Positions 1 to 9,264 of a stretch of DNA of 42,117 nucleotides are shown here, piece after piece. The stretch is from NCBI GenBank assembly GCA_016190065.1, contig JACPRI010000194.1:1-42117 (forward strand), given 5' to 3'. Position 1 is the stretch's first letter, and every line of letters starts with the position of its first letter. A program made the position numbers and the translations under genes. The notes beneath the pieces were generated by a model that ran no database searches, was not told the DNA's origin, and worked only from the letters and a program-made list of their open reading frames with translations. Source of the DNA: Verrucomicrobiota bacterium (GTDB lineage: Bacteria > Verrucomicrobiota > Verrucomicrobiia > Limisphaerales > SIBE01).

Positions 1-807
1 ATACCACGGCTCCCAATAATTCACGTTGGGCCGCGTTTCGTCGAAGACGATTCCCGGATCAGACCACACGCCGCACGCAAATCTTTCGTACAGGCACGCG
101 GCGAACATTGCCCACTTCCCGCCATAGGAATGGCCGACGATTCCGATGCGCGTGCGATCCACCTTCGGGTGATTGGCCAGGGCGTTCCAGGCATTGGCCG
201 CGACGTAAGCGAGGAAAGACAAGGGCTGGCAGACCGCTCCGGCGGTTGTGGGTTCGCGCGCCGAACCGCCGGGCGAGCCAAGGTTCAAGCTGACGAAACC
301 ACGCCTGGCCAGTTGGTAACCGAAATCGCGCAGTGGCTCCTTCAGTCCGATGCTCGACTTCGGTTCGTAGTAAGGCACGACCACGGCCGGGAAAGGACCC
401 GCCCCTTCGGGCACGAGCAAGTACGCTTCTTCAATCTGATCCGGCGCGATCTCCAGGCGGATGCGATGCTGAACAAAATTTTCGCGCTTCTCTTCTTCGA
501 GGAATTCGATCCTCGGTTTTTCCAGGACGGTCGGCCACGGGCCCATCAACCCGGTCCATCTGGCTAAAATCTCGCGCCGGCGTTCGGGCCATTGCTCTTT
601 TGTGGTCACAACGCGTCCGTCGTAAAGCTTCAGCGGCGATGGATAATTCCCATAGACATTGGCGAATTCGGCAGGCGGGCGAAAGAACGGCGCGATCCTC
701 CCCCAAATTGTTTCCGTCCCCGACTCGGATTCGGCTGCTCGAATTGTCCATCCGGTGAGCAGGATCGCCAGTGCACCCATGAGGCGCGAGGTTAGACGCT
801 GATTCAT
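1..807 (-). CDS. Secreted alpha/beta hydrolase (acetyl-xylan-esterase-like), 3' end outside window
   Basis: Partial gene: the frame is open from the ATG at 805-807 to the first base of the window, giving 269 codons, so the C-terminus lies outside. The start follows a strong purine-rich ribosome site (GAGGAAGG). Residues 1-24 form a signal peptide ending near RAA, so the enzyme is exported. A nucleophile elbow GHSYGG places the catalytic serine near residue 227; the acid and histidine would lie in the missing part. The layout (about 120 residues before the sheet, then VVVPYYEP and the elbow) resembles the large dienelactone-hydrolase/acetyl-xylan-esterase-like families common in Verrucomicrobiota and Planctomycetota. 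Substrate is not readable; carbohydrate ester cleavage is inferred from the sugar-enzyme neighbours. Confidence 0.8.
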   Translation of the reverse strand, partial: MNQRLTSRLMGALAILLTGWTIRAAESESGTETIWGRIAPFFRPPAEFANVYGNYPSPLKLYDGRVVTTKEQWPERRREILARWTGLMGPWPTVLEKPRIEFLEEEKRENFVQHRIRLEIAPDQIEEAYLLVPEGAGPFPAVVVPYYEPKSSIGLKEPLRDFGYQLARRGFVSLNLGSPGGSAREPTTAGAVCQPLSFLAYVAANAWNALANHPKVDRTRIGIVGHSYGGKWAMFAACLYERFACGVWSDPGIVFDETRPNVNYWEPWY

Positions 808-850
808 TTTGGACCTTCCTCAAACGTAGCGCCGATTGGGAATCTCGTTT

Positions 851-2152
851 TCAAATCTTCCACCCTTCACGGTAGTGGTGCTGAAGGAACGCATCAGCCT
901 CCGGACAGTTCGTAGCCTTGAGATTCTTGGGATCCCACTCCAGCTTTTTGCCGGCGCGGAAAGCAACGTTGCCGAGCAGCGCGGCTTCCGTGAGCGGGCC
1001 GGAGTAATCGAAGTGGCACGTAGTTGTTCCGCCGGTCTTGCACGCTTCGATCCATTCCTGGTGATGGCCGATTGAATTTGGAATGGACGCGGCAGGCCGC
1101 ACGTAGTCCTTAAAATCTTTCTCGGGCAGGAGAACGTGCTTGTTGTAATCCGCCAGGAGCTTCCCCCTTTCGCCCACGAACAGCACGCCGCTTGGCCATT
1201 TCGCAGCCTTCTCCGCACTCAGATCGAGTTGGGGCCGCTTCCCGCCGTGGTGCCAGATGAGACTCACCGGAGGCTGGTTCTCTCGCGCCGGATACTCGTA
1301 GCGCACGATCAACCAGGGAGGCGTCGAGTCCGGATGAACCGGCGGCCCGTCCACAACTTGAATGGAAATCGGATGCCGCAATCCCAGCGCCCAATGCGGC
1401 AAATCCATGTAATGGCACCCGAAGTCCGCCAGCGCGCCACCCCCAAACGCCCACCAGTTCCGCCACTTGTTCGGATGATACAACGGGCTGTAAGGGCGGT
1501 ACTCGACCGGGCCAAGCCACAAATCGTAGTGCAAATGATCCGGCACCGGCGGCGTGTCGGTCGGACGATCCATCCCGCCATTCGACGCTCTCACGAAAAC
1601 ATGCACCTCCGAAATGGAGCCAATCGCGCCGGATTGGATCAGCTCGACCACGCGCCGGTAATTGGTGCCGGCGTGAATTTGAGTTCCCAGTTGAGTGACG
1701 CGCTTCTGCTTCTTGGCCAGCTCGGTCACGATGCGGCACTCGGAAATCGTGCGTGTCAGCGGCTTCTCACAATAGAGGTGACGTCCACTTTGCAGCGCCG
1801 CGACGGCCGCGACGGCATGCGTGTGGTCGGGAGTCGCAATGACCACGGCGTCGAGATCGGGTTGGTCCATCAACCGGCGGAAGTCGTGGTAAGTTTTGGC
1901 GCGAGGGAATTTCTGAGCGGCCGCGGCCAGATATTTGTCGTCCACGTCGCACAACGCGGCGATGTTCTGGCTCTTGACGCCTTCAAGGTTCGCGCCACCG
2001 CGATTGGCCACGCCGATGACGCCGAGGTTCAGTTTCGAGTTGCCTGAGGCCGCGCGAGTCTCCGCGATGCCCCCCAGCCAGACGGCGGCTGCGGCGGTCC
2101 GAGACACGTGCTTCAGAAATGAGCGGCGAGACTGGGGTGCTTCCATAATCAT
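851..2152 (-). CDS. Gfo/Idh/MocA family oxidoreductase, Tat-exported
   Basis: A 433-residue NAD(P)-dependent sugar oxidoreductase. The chosen start (MIMEAPQ) puts a twin-arginine signal (SRRSFLKH, then an alanine-rich hydrophobic stretch) at the N-terminus; the open frame extends 15 codons further into a palindromic repeat, which is unlikely to be coding. The Rossmann start (LNLGVIGVANRGG) is followed by the family EKP motif (YCEKPLT), whose lysine is catalytic in this family. The C-terminal half has the aspartate/histidine-rich WWAFGGGALADFGCHYMDLP segment typical of secreted verrucomicrobial and planctomycetal members. It lies just downstream of a DUF1080 gene on the same strand. Both families are linked to 3-keto-glycoside metabolism, so a role in periplasmic sugar oxidation is plausible but inferred. 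Stop at 851. Confidence 0.9.
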   Translation of the reverse strand: MIMEAPQSRRSFLKHVSRTAAAAVWLGGIAETRAASGNSKLNLGVIGVANRGGANLEGVKSQNIAALCDVDDKYLAAAAQKFPRAKTYHDFRRLMDQPDLDAVVIATPDHTHAVAAVAALQSGRHLYCEKPLTRTISECRIVTELAKKQKRVTQLGTQIHAGTNYRRVVELIQSGAIGSISEVHVFVRASNGGMDRPTDTPPVPDHLHYDLWLGPVEYRPYSPLYHPNKWRNWWAFGGGALADFGCHYMDLPHWALGLRHPISIQVVDGPPVHPDSTPPWLIVRYEYPARENQPPVSLIWHHGGKRPQLDLSAEKAAKWPSGVLFVGERGKLLADYNKHVLLPEKDFKDYVRPAASIPNSIGHHQEWIEACKTGGTTTCHFDYSGPLTEAALLGNVAFRAGKKLEWDPKNLKATNCPEADAFLQHHYREGWKI

Positions 2153-2180
2153 TCGATTTAGAATTTGCCGCTCAGCGTGG

Positions 2181-2261
2181 GTAAGGACGGATTGCACTCC
2201 GTCCCTGATTATGCCTGGCTTCGGGGAGGCATGTCAGAGACGTGGTGGAACGCATCCTTAC
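2181..2261. repeat. Inverted pair of a ~30-nt palindromic repeat (GTAAGGA family)
   Basis: Two diverged copies of one ~30-nt unit face each other: 2181-2210 reads GTAAGGACGGATTGCACTCC on the + strand and 2233-2261 reads the same unit on the - strand with about 75% identity. Each unit has an internal GGACGGA/TCCGTCC-type palindrome, so the region can fold into a large hairpin. It fills the gap between the DUF1080 stop (2267) and the Gfo/Idh/MocA start. A near-identical third copy is at 3720-3751. Confidence 0.75.
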
Positions 2262-2266
2262 CGCCT

Positions 2267-3595
2267 TCACGGACTCGGTTTTCGGCTCCGCGGAATTTCA
2301 CGGACGTAAATGTTTCTGAAATAGAGTTTGTCCCCGTGATTCTGCAATTCGATCGGCCCGGTTGCATACACCGGTTTGTCCCGCTCCCAAAAATTCTCCA
2401 GCGTGACGTTGTTCACGACCAGTTCGCCGTTGAGGAAGACGTGGACCTTCTCGCCGACCATCAAAATGCGGAACGTGTTCCATTCGCCGATCGGCTTGTC
2501 CGCGACCTTGAGCGGCGCGCTGGGATTCTTCTGATTGTTGTAAAGCCCGCCGGAGCCGGCGTGCTGGGGATTGTACTTGGGATTCTTTGGATCCCAAATC
2601 TGCACTTGCGGACAGCCGCGCAAATAAATGCCGCTGTCGCCGTTCTCGTGAATCTTCCAATCGACCAGCAACTCGAAATCGGCGTACTCTTTCGCGGCGC
2701 AAAGGCTGTCACCGCGGCCATCGAATTCCAGAGCGCCATCCGCGATTTTCCAATGCGCCCGCATCCGTTCGTCCGCTTTCGCTTGAGCAGCGGCAAGTTC
2801 GGCCGGCGCCAACAGGGCGCGCTTGGACGGATTATCGTTTGGCGGCGCCAGCAAGCCTTTCCAACCCATCATAGAATTCCCATCGAATAAAGCCACGAAA
2901 CCCGGCGGCGGTGTGTTGCGCTTGACGCGGCTGGACAATTCCTTGATCCGGATGTTCCGAAACTCGACGTGCGTGCCGTGTCCGAGAAACCCGATGTGCC
3001 CCCGATCGCGCAGCACGCCCGGATGCTTCTGCAACGTCGCCGGATCGTGAACGTCGTTCAGATTCGCCTCGACGATGGCCTGGCCGTTGACGATCACTTT
3101 GATGTGGCGGCCGTCCGCGATGATTTCTTCGGTGTTCCATTCGCCGGGCGGTTTCAGCGAACCGCGCGTGGCCGGTATGATGTCATAAACCGAGCCGTGG
3201 TACTGCGCGGGACGAAGCTTGTCTTTGAACTCCGGCCCGTCGTCGTCGAGCACTTGAATCTCCAGGCCCAGCGAAGAAGCCCGCCCGTCCCGAGGCGCGC
3301 GGAGGCCAATTCCGTTGTTCCCGTTCCGCGTCAGCTTGAATTCAAATCGGAAAACGAAGTTCTCATATTCTTTTTCGGTAAACAGATTTCCACCGCCGTC
3401 GGCCGCGCAAACGAGAACGCCGTCCTTGGCCACGTAGCCCGGGCCTTTCTTGTCCACGTGCGTCCAGCCGGTCAACGTCGCGCCGTCGAAGATTCGTTTG
3501 AAGTCCGCTTCCTGTGCGAGCGCGGCGCAGACCGCGAGATGGCTGAAAAGCAAGGGTATCGCGAGACGACGAGCGAATGAGTGAAGGTGTTGCAT
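2267..3595 (-). CDS. Secreted double-domain DUF1080 (3-keto-disaccharide hydrolase) protein
   Basis: A 442-residue exported protein with two copies of the DUF1080 jelly-roll domain. Residues 1-26 are a signal peptide (ending CAALAQ). Domain 1 runs from about residue 30 to 200 and starts with [10 protein letters not shown]; domain 2 runs from about 215 to 435 and starts with [12 protein letters not shown]. Both carry the family signatures around GNNGIGLR / GDSGIYLRG and GEWNT. Family members act on 3-keto-glycosides or resemble laminarinase/lectin folds; which activity each domain has cannot be read here. The start at 3595 was chosen because the signal peptide begins there; the upstream part of the frame translates a palindromic repeat. 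It is probably cotranscribed with the downstream Gfo/Idh/MocA gene. Confidence 0.88.
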   Translation of the reverse strand: MQHLHSFARRLAIPLLFSHLAVCAALAQEADFKRIFDGATLTGWTHVDKKGPGYVAKDGVLVCAADGGGNLFTEKEYENFVFRFEFKLTRNGNNGIGLRAPRDGRASSLGLEIQVLDDDGPEFKDKLRPAQYHGSVYDIIPATRGSLKPPGEWNTEEIIADGRHIKVIVNGQAIVEANLNDVHDPATLQKHPGVLRDRGHIGFLGHGTHVEFRNIRIKELSSRVKRNTPPPGFVALFDGNSMMGWKGLLAPPNDNPSKRALLAPAELAAAQAKADERMRAHWKIADGALEFDGRGDSLCAAKEYADFELLVDWKIHENGDSGIYLRGCPQVQIWDPKNPKYNPQHAGSGGLYNNQKNPSAPLKVADKPIGEWNTFRILMVGEKVHVFLNGELVVNNVTLENFWERDKPVYATGPIELQNHGDKLYFRNIYVREIPRSRKPSP

Positions 3596-3719
3596 GGTGC
3601 CGAAATTTATCTGATGGACGAATTCCTCTGCCAGGGTCCAAGGCGTAAACTGGTGAAACCAAATCCTGGTGTCAAGCCGCGCGTCCAGCATTCTCCTTTC
3701 AATCCCCGCGACCAAGTTA

Positions 3720-3751
3720 AAAATCAGGGACGGAGTGGAATCCGTCCTTAC
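3720..3751. repeat. GTAAGGA-family palindromic repeat, single copy
   Basis: The minus strand reads GTGGGTAAGGACGGATTCCA and continues into CTCCGTCCCTGATT, one mismatch in about 34 nt from the 2177-2210 copy. The core GGACGGA/TCCGTCC is an inverted repeat. It lies in the 287-nt gap between the divergent DUF1080 and FG-GAP genes; I see no other feature in that gap apart from the ribosome site of the FG-GAP gene. Confidence 0.75.
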
Positions 3752-3882
3752 CCACAACCTGGCCGCACCGCATTTGAACCTTTGAGACGGCATGGGGTCT
3801 GCTTAAGCCATTCCGGAACGCGTGGACAAGGACACGCCGATTACGGCAAAGCCTCGGATCTAGGGCTTATCGGGAGATTCTT

Positions 3883-5985
3883 ATGAGAACGATTATCGTC
3901 GCACTTGCCGGATTGCTCTTCACCTCCAACGCTTACGGACAAGGCGCGATCTACTTTAACAATCACATCCCGGGCGAGGTCGAAGCCAGGGTCCTCCTGT
4001 CCGATGGCTCCGGCGTCGGCGCAGGCTGGACCGCACAAATCTGGGCGCGCGCCGAGGAATCCGGCCACGCGGACCTGCAACCTTTAACGCCAACGACCAC
4101 ATTCCGCGCCAGCGGCACCCACACTCTCGGATACGTCGAGCCGGTGGACGTCACGCTCCCGGGAATTCTGCCGGGCGCCAAGGCCATCCTCGTCATGCGC
4201 GCCTTCAATGGAGGGGCCTATGTGACTTCACCCATGCGTGGTGAATCTCCCCCAATCATGCTCGTCGTAGGCGGGGAGAAATACCCACCGGTGAACCTAA
4301 CGGGATTGCAAGGATTTACCGTCGCCCGCAATCCGGATCTCTTCACGATCACGGCCTCGGCTGGGGCGAATGGCTCGGTTACGCCGCAGAGCGTCATCAA
4401 GACTAAAGGCGAAAGCCAGACTTTCAACGCGATCCCCAACGCCAACTTTGCCGTGCATCGTTGGTCGTTGGACGGAAGTGTCGTCCAGGAAGGCGGCGCC
4501 ACGTTCACGCTGACGAATATTCAGGCCGCGCATGGTGTCTCGGTGAGCTTCAAGAACTTCGTCGCGGACGGCACGGTCTGGTTCAATAACCACGTGCTGG
4601 GAGAAGTTGAAGCACGAGTGCTCCTGCCCAATGGCATGGGTGTCGGCGCTGGTTGGACGGCGCAGTTGTACGGCGGGCCGGAAGGCGGAAGGCTTGTGCC
4701 CCTGCATCCCGTCACGACTTTCCGAACTGCCAGCGCCGCGACGGCCGGCTACGTCGAGCCGGTGCAGGTTTCTGTGCCCGAGGTGCCGCCCGGGGCCAAA
4801 GCGACCCTCGTGATGACGGCCTACTACGGGGATTCGTTTGAGTCGGCCGGACTGTTCGGGCAATCAAAGCCCATCACCGTGACTTTGGGCGGCGGCATTT
4901 ATCCGCCGGCGAATCTAATCGCGCTGGAGGGATTCACGATCACCAGCCGTGTGCCCATCTTTCTGTCGCAGCCAGGCAACGTCACCGTTGCTCTTGGCAG
5001 CAGCGCCTCGTTCAGTGCGGTCGCCATCGGCGCCGAACCGCTGAGTTACCAATGGAGCTTCCATGGGCAAGCCATCCTGGGCGCCTCGACGCCTTCGTAC
5101 GCTCTGAGCAAGGTTCAACTCAGTGACGCAGGCGCCTACGCCGTCACCGTGCGGAATTCTTACGGCGAAGCCACCAGCGCGGCGGCGACCTTGACGGTTC
5201 TCCCGGGAACTGCGAAAGGCGATTTCAACGGCGACACCTTCGCGGATTTGATCTTTCAAAACGAAGACGGATTCCTGGCGGTCTGGTTCATGGACGGCGC
5301 GCGCATGATGTCGGCAAGCTTGCTGACTCCCAACCGCGTGAGCGATCCCCAGTGGCGCATCGCGGGCACGGGCGACTTCAACCTGGACGGACACGAAGAC
5401 CTCCTGCTCCAACATCGCGAAGGCACCTTGGCGGTATGGTACCTGGACGGCGCCAAGCTGCAGGCAGGCGTATTCCTCGATCCGAATGATCCTAAAGACG
5501 AGGACTGGCGAGTCGCAAGCACGGGCGACTTCAATTCCGACGGCAAAGTGGATCTCCTCTTCCAGCACGACGATGGGACCCTGGCCGCCTGGCTCATGAA
5601 CGGCGTCAAGCTCGAGTCGGCGGCCTTCGTCGCCCCGGATCATCCGGGCGATAAAGATTGGCGAGTGGTCGGGTCGGGCGATATCGATGGCGACGGCAAG
5701 TCGGACCTTCTCTTCCAGCACGAAGACGGCTCGCTGGCTTATTGGTCGCTCGATGGGGTCAAGCTCAGGCAGGCCGGCCTGCTCAATCCGTATCATCCGC
5801 GCGACAAACATTGGCGCGTCGCGAGCGTTGTGGATCTGAACCATGACGGGAAGCAAGACCTCATTTTCCAACACAAAGGAGACGGAACACTGGCGGCCTG
5901 GTTCATGAACGGCATCAATCTGTCCTCGGCGCAACTCTTGAATCCGTCCCAGGCGGGCGGCTCGTGGCAAATCGTCGCGCCGTAG
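3883..5985 (+). CDS. Secreted modular protein: repeat domains, Ig-like domain and five FG-GAP/VCBS repeats
   Basis: A 700-residue exported protein preceded by a good ribosome site (GGGAG, 7 nt spacing). Residues 1-19 are a signal peptide. Two copies of a ~130-residue module follow (each starts FNNH and contains EVEARVLL and GVGAGWTAQ), at about 22-153 and 228-355, separated by an InlB-B-like repeat at about 154-225 (SAGANGSVTPQS). An Ig-like domain spans about 356-440 (SYQWSFHGQAI, LSDAGAYAVTV). The last 255 residues hold five ~51-residue FG-GAP/VCBS repeats, each with a calcium-loop-like DxNxDGxxD (FNLDGHED, FNSDGKVD, IDGDGKSD, LNHDGKQD) and a (V/A)WxMxG strand, suggesting a seven-bladed or partial propeller. 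No sorting signal is seen at the C-terminus. Likely a cell-surface adhesion or binding protein; the ligand is unknown. Confidence 0.85.
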   Translation: MRTIIVALAGLLFTSNAYGQGAIYFNNHIPGEVEARVLLSDGSGVGAGWTAQIWARAEESGHADLQPLTPTTTFRASGTHTLGYVEPVDVTLPGILPGAKAILVMRAFNGGAYVTSPMRGESPPIMLVVGGEKYPPVNLTGLQGFTVARNPDLFTITASAGANGSVTPQSVIKTKGESQTFNAIPNANFAVHRWSLDGSVVQEGGATFTLTNIQAAHGVSVSFKNFVADGTVWFNNHVLGEVEARVLLPNGMGVGAGWTAQLYGGPEGGRLVPLHPVTTFRTASAATAGYVEPVQVSVPEVPPGAKATLVMTAYYGDSFESAGLFGQSKPITVTLGGGIYPPANLIALEGFTITSRVPIFLSQPGNVTVALGSSASFSAVAIGAEPLSYQWSFHGQAILGASTPSYALSKVQLSDAGAYAVTVRNSYGEATSAAATLTVLPGTAKGDFNGDTFADLIFQNEDGFLAVWFMDGARMMSASLLTPNRVSDPQWRIAGTGDFNLDGHEDLLLQHREGTLAVWYLDGAKLQAGVFLDPNDPKDEDWRVASTGDFNSDGKVDLLFQHDDGTLAAWLMNGVKLESAAFVAPDHPGDKDWRVVGSGDIDGDGKSDLLFQHEDGSLAYWSLDGVKLRQAGLLNPYHPRDKHWRVASVVDLNHDGKQDLIFQHKGDGTLAAWFMNGINLSSAQLLNPSQAGGSWQIVAP

Positions 5986-6032
5986 CTTAAATCCATTTTG
6001 GGCTAAGCGATCAGTACCCAAAAAAACAGAGG

Positions 6033-6066
6033 CAGGGCGCTTTCCAACCGAGCGCCCTGTTTCTTT
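6033..6066 (+). terminator. Intrinsic terminator
   Basis: A perfect 9-bp stem (CAGGGCGCT at 6033-6041, AGCGCCCTG at 6051-6059) with a 9-nt loop is followed by TTTCTTT. It ends the FG-GAP gene. An A-rich run at 6020-6027 just before the stem means it could also work on the other strand. Confidence 0.85.
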
Positions 6067-6142
6067 CGCGGTTTCGGTTGATTACGCGCGGTGCAGGAAT
6101 GCCGTTGCCTAAACTCCGCCGGCTCGTTTTCATCTCCGACGC

Positions 6143-7180
6143 ATGAATCCACTCAAAGGCGTGATGATCGGCGCGGGTTACTTTGCCCAATTTCAAGCGG
6201 AAGGCTGGAGCCGCATTCCAGGTGCAAGAATTGTTGCGGTGGCCGATGCGCTTCCCGCACGGGCAAATGAATTCGCCCGTCGCTGGAAAATACCATCCTT
6301 CTACACGGACGCCGCCGCGATGCTCGAGAAAGAGAAGCCGGACTTCGTGGATATCGCCACCCGGCCCGAGGCGCATTTGGAATTAGTCACGGTCGCGGCG
6401 CGACGTGGACTCCATGTGATTTGCCAAAAGCCCATGGCGCCTTCTTGGGAGGAATGCGTCGCGATGGCCAAGGTCTGCAAAGAATCGAATGTCCGGCTGC
6501 TCATGCATGAGAATTGGCGCTGGCAACCTTGGTATCGCGAGATCAAACGCCACCTCGAGGCTGGAACGTTCGGCCAAGCTTTCCACATCGCGTTCCACAT
6601 GCGCACCGGAGACGGTCGCGGCGATCAGCCTTACACGGTGCAGCCGTATTTCCGCGATATGCCACGTTTCATTCTGTACGAGGTCGTCGTGCATTTCATC
6701 GACACCTTCCGGTTTTTGGTGGGCGAGATCGCGACCGTCTCGTGCCAGACGGCGCGCGTGAATCCGCTGATCAAAGGCGAGGATTACGCGCTCGTGCAAC
6801 TCCGGTTTCACGGCGGCGTCCAGGGACTCATCGACGCCAATCGTTTCAGCGGGCGTGTCCCGGTCGATGTGACCCTGGGCGCCTTTCGGTTGGAAGGCGA
6901 TCGGGCCGCAATCCGGCTTTCTCCGGACGGCCAACTCTGGCTGACCGAATATGGCAAGGACGAAGTCCGGCACGAATTTCCGACGCCCGATACGGGCTAC
7001 AAGGGCGACAGCGTCAAAGCCACGCAAGAACATTTGGTGAGTTGCTTGCGGTCCGGCCAGCGGAGCGAGTCCGAAGGCCAAGATTATTTGAAGAACGTTG
7101 CGGCGGTCTTGGCGTGCTACCGTTCCGCTGAGACGGGACGCACGGTTTCGCCGGAGGAATGGTTCGGGAGTAAAGACTAA
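6143..7180 (+). CDS. Gfo/Idh/MocA family oxidoreductase, cytoplasmic
   Basis: A 345-residue NAD(P)-dependent oxidoreductase without a signal peptide. The Rossmann motif GVMIGAGYFAQ is at the very N-terminus, and the catalytic-lysine motif appears as QKP (ICQKPMAPSWEE) in place of EKP. The second domain contains HENWRWQPWYREIK and a VVHFIDTFRFLVG segment that supplies the family histidine/aspartate positions. Such enzymes oxidise or reduce sugars, inositols or their keto forms; the substrate is not recognisable. Unlike the paralogue at 851-2152 it acts in the cytoplasm. The gene is alone on the + strand, with repeats both downstream and around the next small gene. Confidence 0.88.
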   Translation: MNPLKGVMIGAGYFAQFQAEGWSRIPGARIVAVADALPARANEFARRWKIPSFYTDAAAMLEKEKPDFVDIATRPEAHLELVTVAARRGLHVICQKPMAPSWEECVAMAKVCKESNVRLLMHENWRWQPWYREIKRHLEAGTFGQAFHIAFHMRTGDGRGDQPYTVQPYFRDMPRFILYEVVVHFIDTFRFLVGEIATVSCQTARVNPLIKGEDYALVQLRFHGGVQGLIDANRFSGRVPVDVTLGAFRLEGDRAAIRLSPDGQLWLTEYGKDEVRHEFPTPDTGYKGDSVKATQEHLVSCLRSGQRSESEGQDYLKNVAAVLACYRSAETGRTVSPEEWFGSKD

Positions 7181-7350
7181 AACGCCAGCCCGAAGGCGTA
7201 ATCCGATTTAACCATTCAACTCAGGCCGGTCGGTGAGATAAAACCAGGTGACGACAAACGCGCGGCGGGGAAGGACATGTGATGCATTTGAGCGGAGCGG
7301 CGCCCTTCGAGAAGGGGAAAATCACGGCACGGCTGACGCAGCAACCAAGT

Positions 7351-7384
7351 CGTTACAGCGTTAAAACGTTACAAGGTTAAATGC
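7351..7384. repeat. Short-unit GTTAAA/GTTACA repeat
   Basis: Tandem, degenerate 8-9-nt units (CGTTACAG, CGTTAAAA, CGTTACAAG, GTTAAAT). The word CGTTACAAGGTTAAAT recurs at 26065-26081, and the same unit is found inverted at 31472-31530. The rest of 7181-7446 holds only a fragment of the same kind near 7208 (ATTTAACCATTCAA) and no recognisable gene. Confidence 0.65.
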
Positions 7385-7446
7385 GTGATGACACGGATGT
7401 CGCGCGGTCAGATATCTTGGTTTCGCACGAAGGAAAAGGAACTGAA

Positions 7447-7641
7447 ATGAAGAGACTATTGACGGCGGCAGGTTGGCTGGCCGGGTTCATCTACGGTCTG
7501 CGCGCGGTTGTTTTCGCTTATTCGGACGTGCCGCTGAGCCTTCAGGTATTCATTGTCATCGGCGTCACGGCGGCGGGCGCATCTGCCGGCTATTTGCTCG
7601 GGTTTCTGGTGTGTTCCGGAACACCCGAAGAAGAGCGTTGA
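7447..7641 (+). CDS. Small two-helix membrane protein
   Basis: A 64-residue protein starting at the ATG behind AAGGAAAAGGAA; the frame could extend 22 codons upstream but those start inside the GTTAAA repeat. Two hydrophobic segments are seen (about residues 5-24, LTAAGWLAGFIYGLRAVVFA, and 32-56, VFIVIGVTAAGASAGYLLGF), followed by a short polar tail GTPEEER. No family recognised. The 176 nt after it, to 7817, contain no gene I can support. Confidence 0.5.
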   Translation: MKRLLTAAGWLAGFIYGLRAVVFAYSDVPLSLQVFIVIGVTAAGASAGYLLGFLVCSGTPEEER

Positions 7642-7817
7642 TCGAGACATGCCGTTCCCCACCATCGCCTCGTAGATATCGAACAGGCTTTCGCTTCCGT
7701 CTGCGAGCATCGCGCGTCCACGCCTGCGCCAGGCAAGACCGAGTGTGGCGATTGTGGCGTTCAGGCGGTGCTATGTAGAAGAATGGACAGTGCCAATTGA
7801 TGTCTGAACAATAACGA

Positions 7818-9254
7818 TCAGCCCGCGTGCCGGCGCGGGTCGGTCGCTTCGATGATGACGCTCACCGACTTTTGATTGAAGCCCTTGAAGCCGCCTTTGC
7901 GCTGGAGGTTTTCCAAATGGCTGCCGATCGCGCCTTCTTTCGTGAACTGCCGGAATTGGCTCTCGTCGATTAGTCCCGCGCGGCGCAGACGCTCGGCTCG
8001 TTCGCGGCGCACGAGCCAGCGCTCGCCTTCCGTGAACGCCTGTGTGAGGAAGGGAAGATCGGAGAATGGCTTCATCGTGGCGATGCCTTCGGACGCCAGT
8101 TGTTCACGCACCAAGTGGTGATCGAAGCGGCATTCCAGGTGATGCATGCCCGCCTCCAGAAAGCTCTCGCCGTGCAACCCGACCCACAGGCCGATTGTGC
8201 CCAGTCTTTTGGAAGGCGGGAGAAGCTGGCGCGAAAAATCAACCTCCGTTTCGTCGGGTTCAAGATCGACGTCGCAAAAGGCGACGATGGGTTCCACGGG
8301 ATGCTCGAGGATTTGCGCGCCCCAGCCGGCCTGGGCTCCGGCGTAGTAACGCTCGCGCCGTTCAAAGCCGAGCTTCTCCAGGACGCGCATCAGATCCACG
8401 AAATGGGCGCGCGAGCTGCGGAAGGTGTGGTGATCGTGATTGGCCCAGCCGAGGCCCAGCCGGTCTTGCCGGCCTTTCTGGATTTGCGCCGCGCGGTTCC
8501 GGCGTTCCCAATACGCGCGCTCTTCGGCGAAAACGACGTGGCACGCGACATCGCATCCCACCAGCTCGATCACGCGGTCCAGCAGCGCGTGGGTGTGGCG
8601 AAACCCCTCCCCGTCATCCTCAAAAACCCTTCGGCGAGTCTTCCAGAGTTCCTGCGCTTTGAGGAAGGCTTCAGTTTGGCCCGGCCTCGGTTGCTCAGGA
8701 GCACACCCGCGATAGCCGCGCCGCTCGACGACTTCAAAGCGAAAGCCGCTTTCCACCGACGCAGCACTACGCCGAAACCGAGACAGCGGCTCGCCTTCCG
8801 GCTCACCGACGATCCGGTGGGCAGTCATGAAATCGGAAACGCTGTCCACGCGGATAGCCAGCGCCGTGGGATGCGGAACGCCGGATGCGGCTTGATCAAC
8901 AATGACTCGCGGCAGCATCGCTTCCGGATGCCACAAAGCGCGTTGGCCTGCGACACATGTCTGCCTTAACCGATCATCCGTGAAGCCGGTGTTTCGCAGC
9001 CGCGGTTCGAGATCCACCGAAACGACCAGGTTGTCCACCCAGTCAATCATCAACGTGCCCGTCTCCAAGCGCAGGCGTTCCGAGAGACCGACGGCGAAGT
9101 CGTTGCGCGCGAGGAAAGCCTGGATCTGCTCCTGAACAAGATTCTCCGCGTCGTAGCAAAGCGGCCAATCAAAGCGCTTCTCCCTGGCCGTCGCCGAAAC
9201 GCCATTCACGTTGTTCCACTCACGCCCGGCTGTTGGGATCGTCGCTCGAGTCAT
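7818..9254 (-). CDS. Conserved-looking protein of unknown function (478 aa), VOC-like C-terminal region
   Basis: No signal peptide or membrane helix. The C-terminal half is rich in features expected of a metal-dependent beta-barrel enzyme: DHHTFRSSRAHF at about 290, then VLEKLGFERRERYYAG, AGWGAQILEHP, FCDVDLEPDE, and further on GLHGESFLEAGMHHLECRFDHH. The spaced histidines and the HxxF...LGF...G pattern recall vicinal-oxygen-chelate or DUF1338-type folds, but this is only a resemblance. The N-terminal half (residues 1-250) has no recognisable motif. It sits 3' of an intradiol dioxygenase and dienelactone hydrolase on the same strand, with a hairpin repeat element between, so it is probably its own unit. 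I do not assign a function. Confidence 0.7.
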   Translation of the reverse strand: MTRATIPTAGREWNNVNGVSATAREKRFDWPLCYDAENLVQEQIQAFLARNDFAVGLSERLRLETGTLMIDWVDNLVVSVDLEPRLRNTGFTDDRLRQTCVAGQRALWHPEAMLPRVIVDQAASGVPHPTALAIRVDSVSDFMTAHRIVGEPEGEPLSRFRRSAASVESGFRFEVVERRGYRGCAPEQPRPGQTEAFLKAQELWKTRRRVFEDDGEGFRHTHALLDRVIELVGCDVACHVVFAEERAYWERRNRAAQIQKGRQDRLGLGWANHDHHTFRSSRAHFVDLMRVLEKLGFERRERYYAGAQAGWGAQILEHPVEPIVAFCDVDLEPDETEVDFSRQLLPPSKRLGTIGLWVGLHGESFLEAGMHHLECRFDHHLVREQLASEGIATMKPFSDLPFLTQAFTEGERWLVRRERAERLRRAGLIDESQFRQFTKEGAIGSHLENLQRKGGFKGFNQKSVSVIIEATDPRRHAG

Positions 9255-9264
9255 GTCGGTGAGC

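Noticed and set aside
1136-2047. 303-codon + frame opposite the Gfo/Idh/MocA gene
   Set aside because: Antisense to a gene with clear motifs; no ribosome site or domain.
7456-7710. 84-codon minus-strand frame (MLADGSESLFDIYEAMVGNG...)
   Set aside because: It lies mostly antisense to the better supported small membrane protein and I know no family for it. The C-terminal half is unlike coding sequence.
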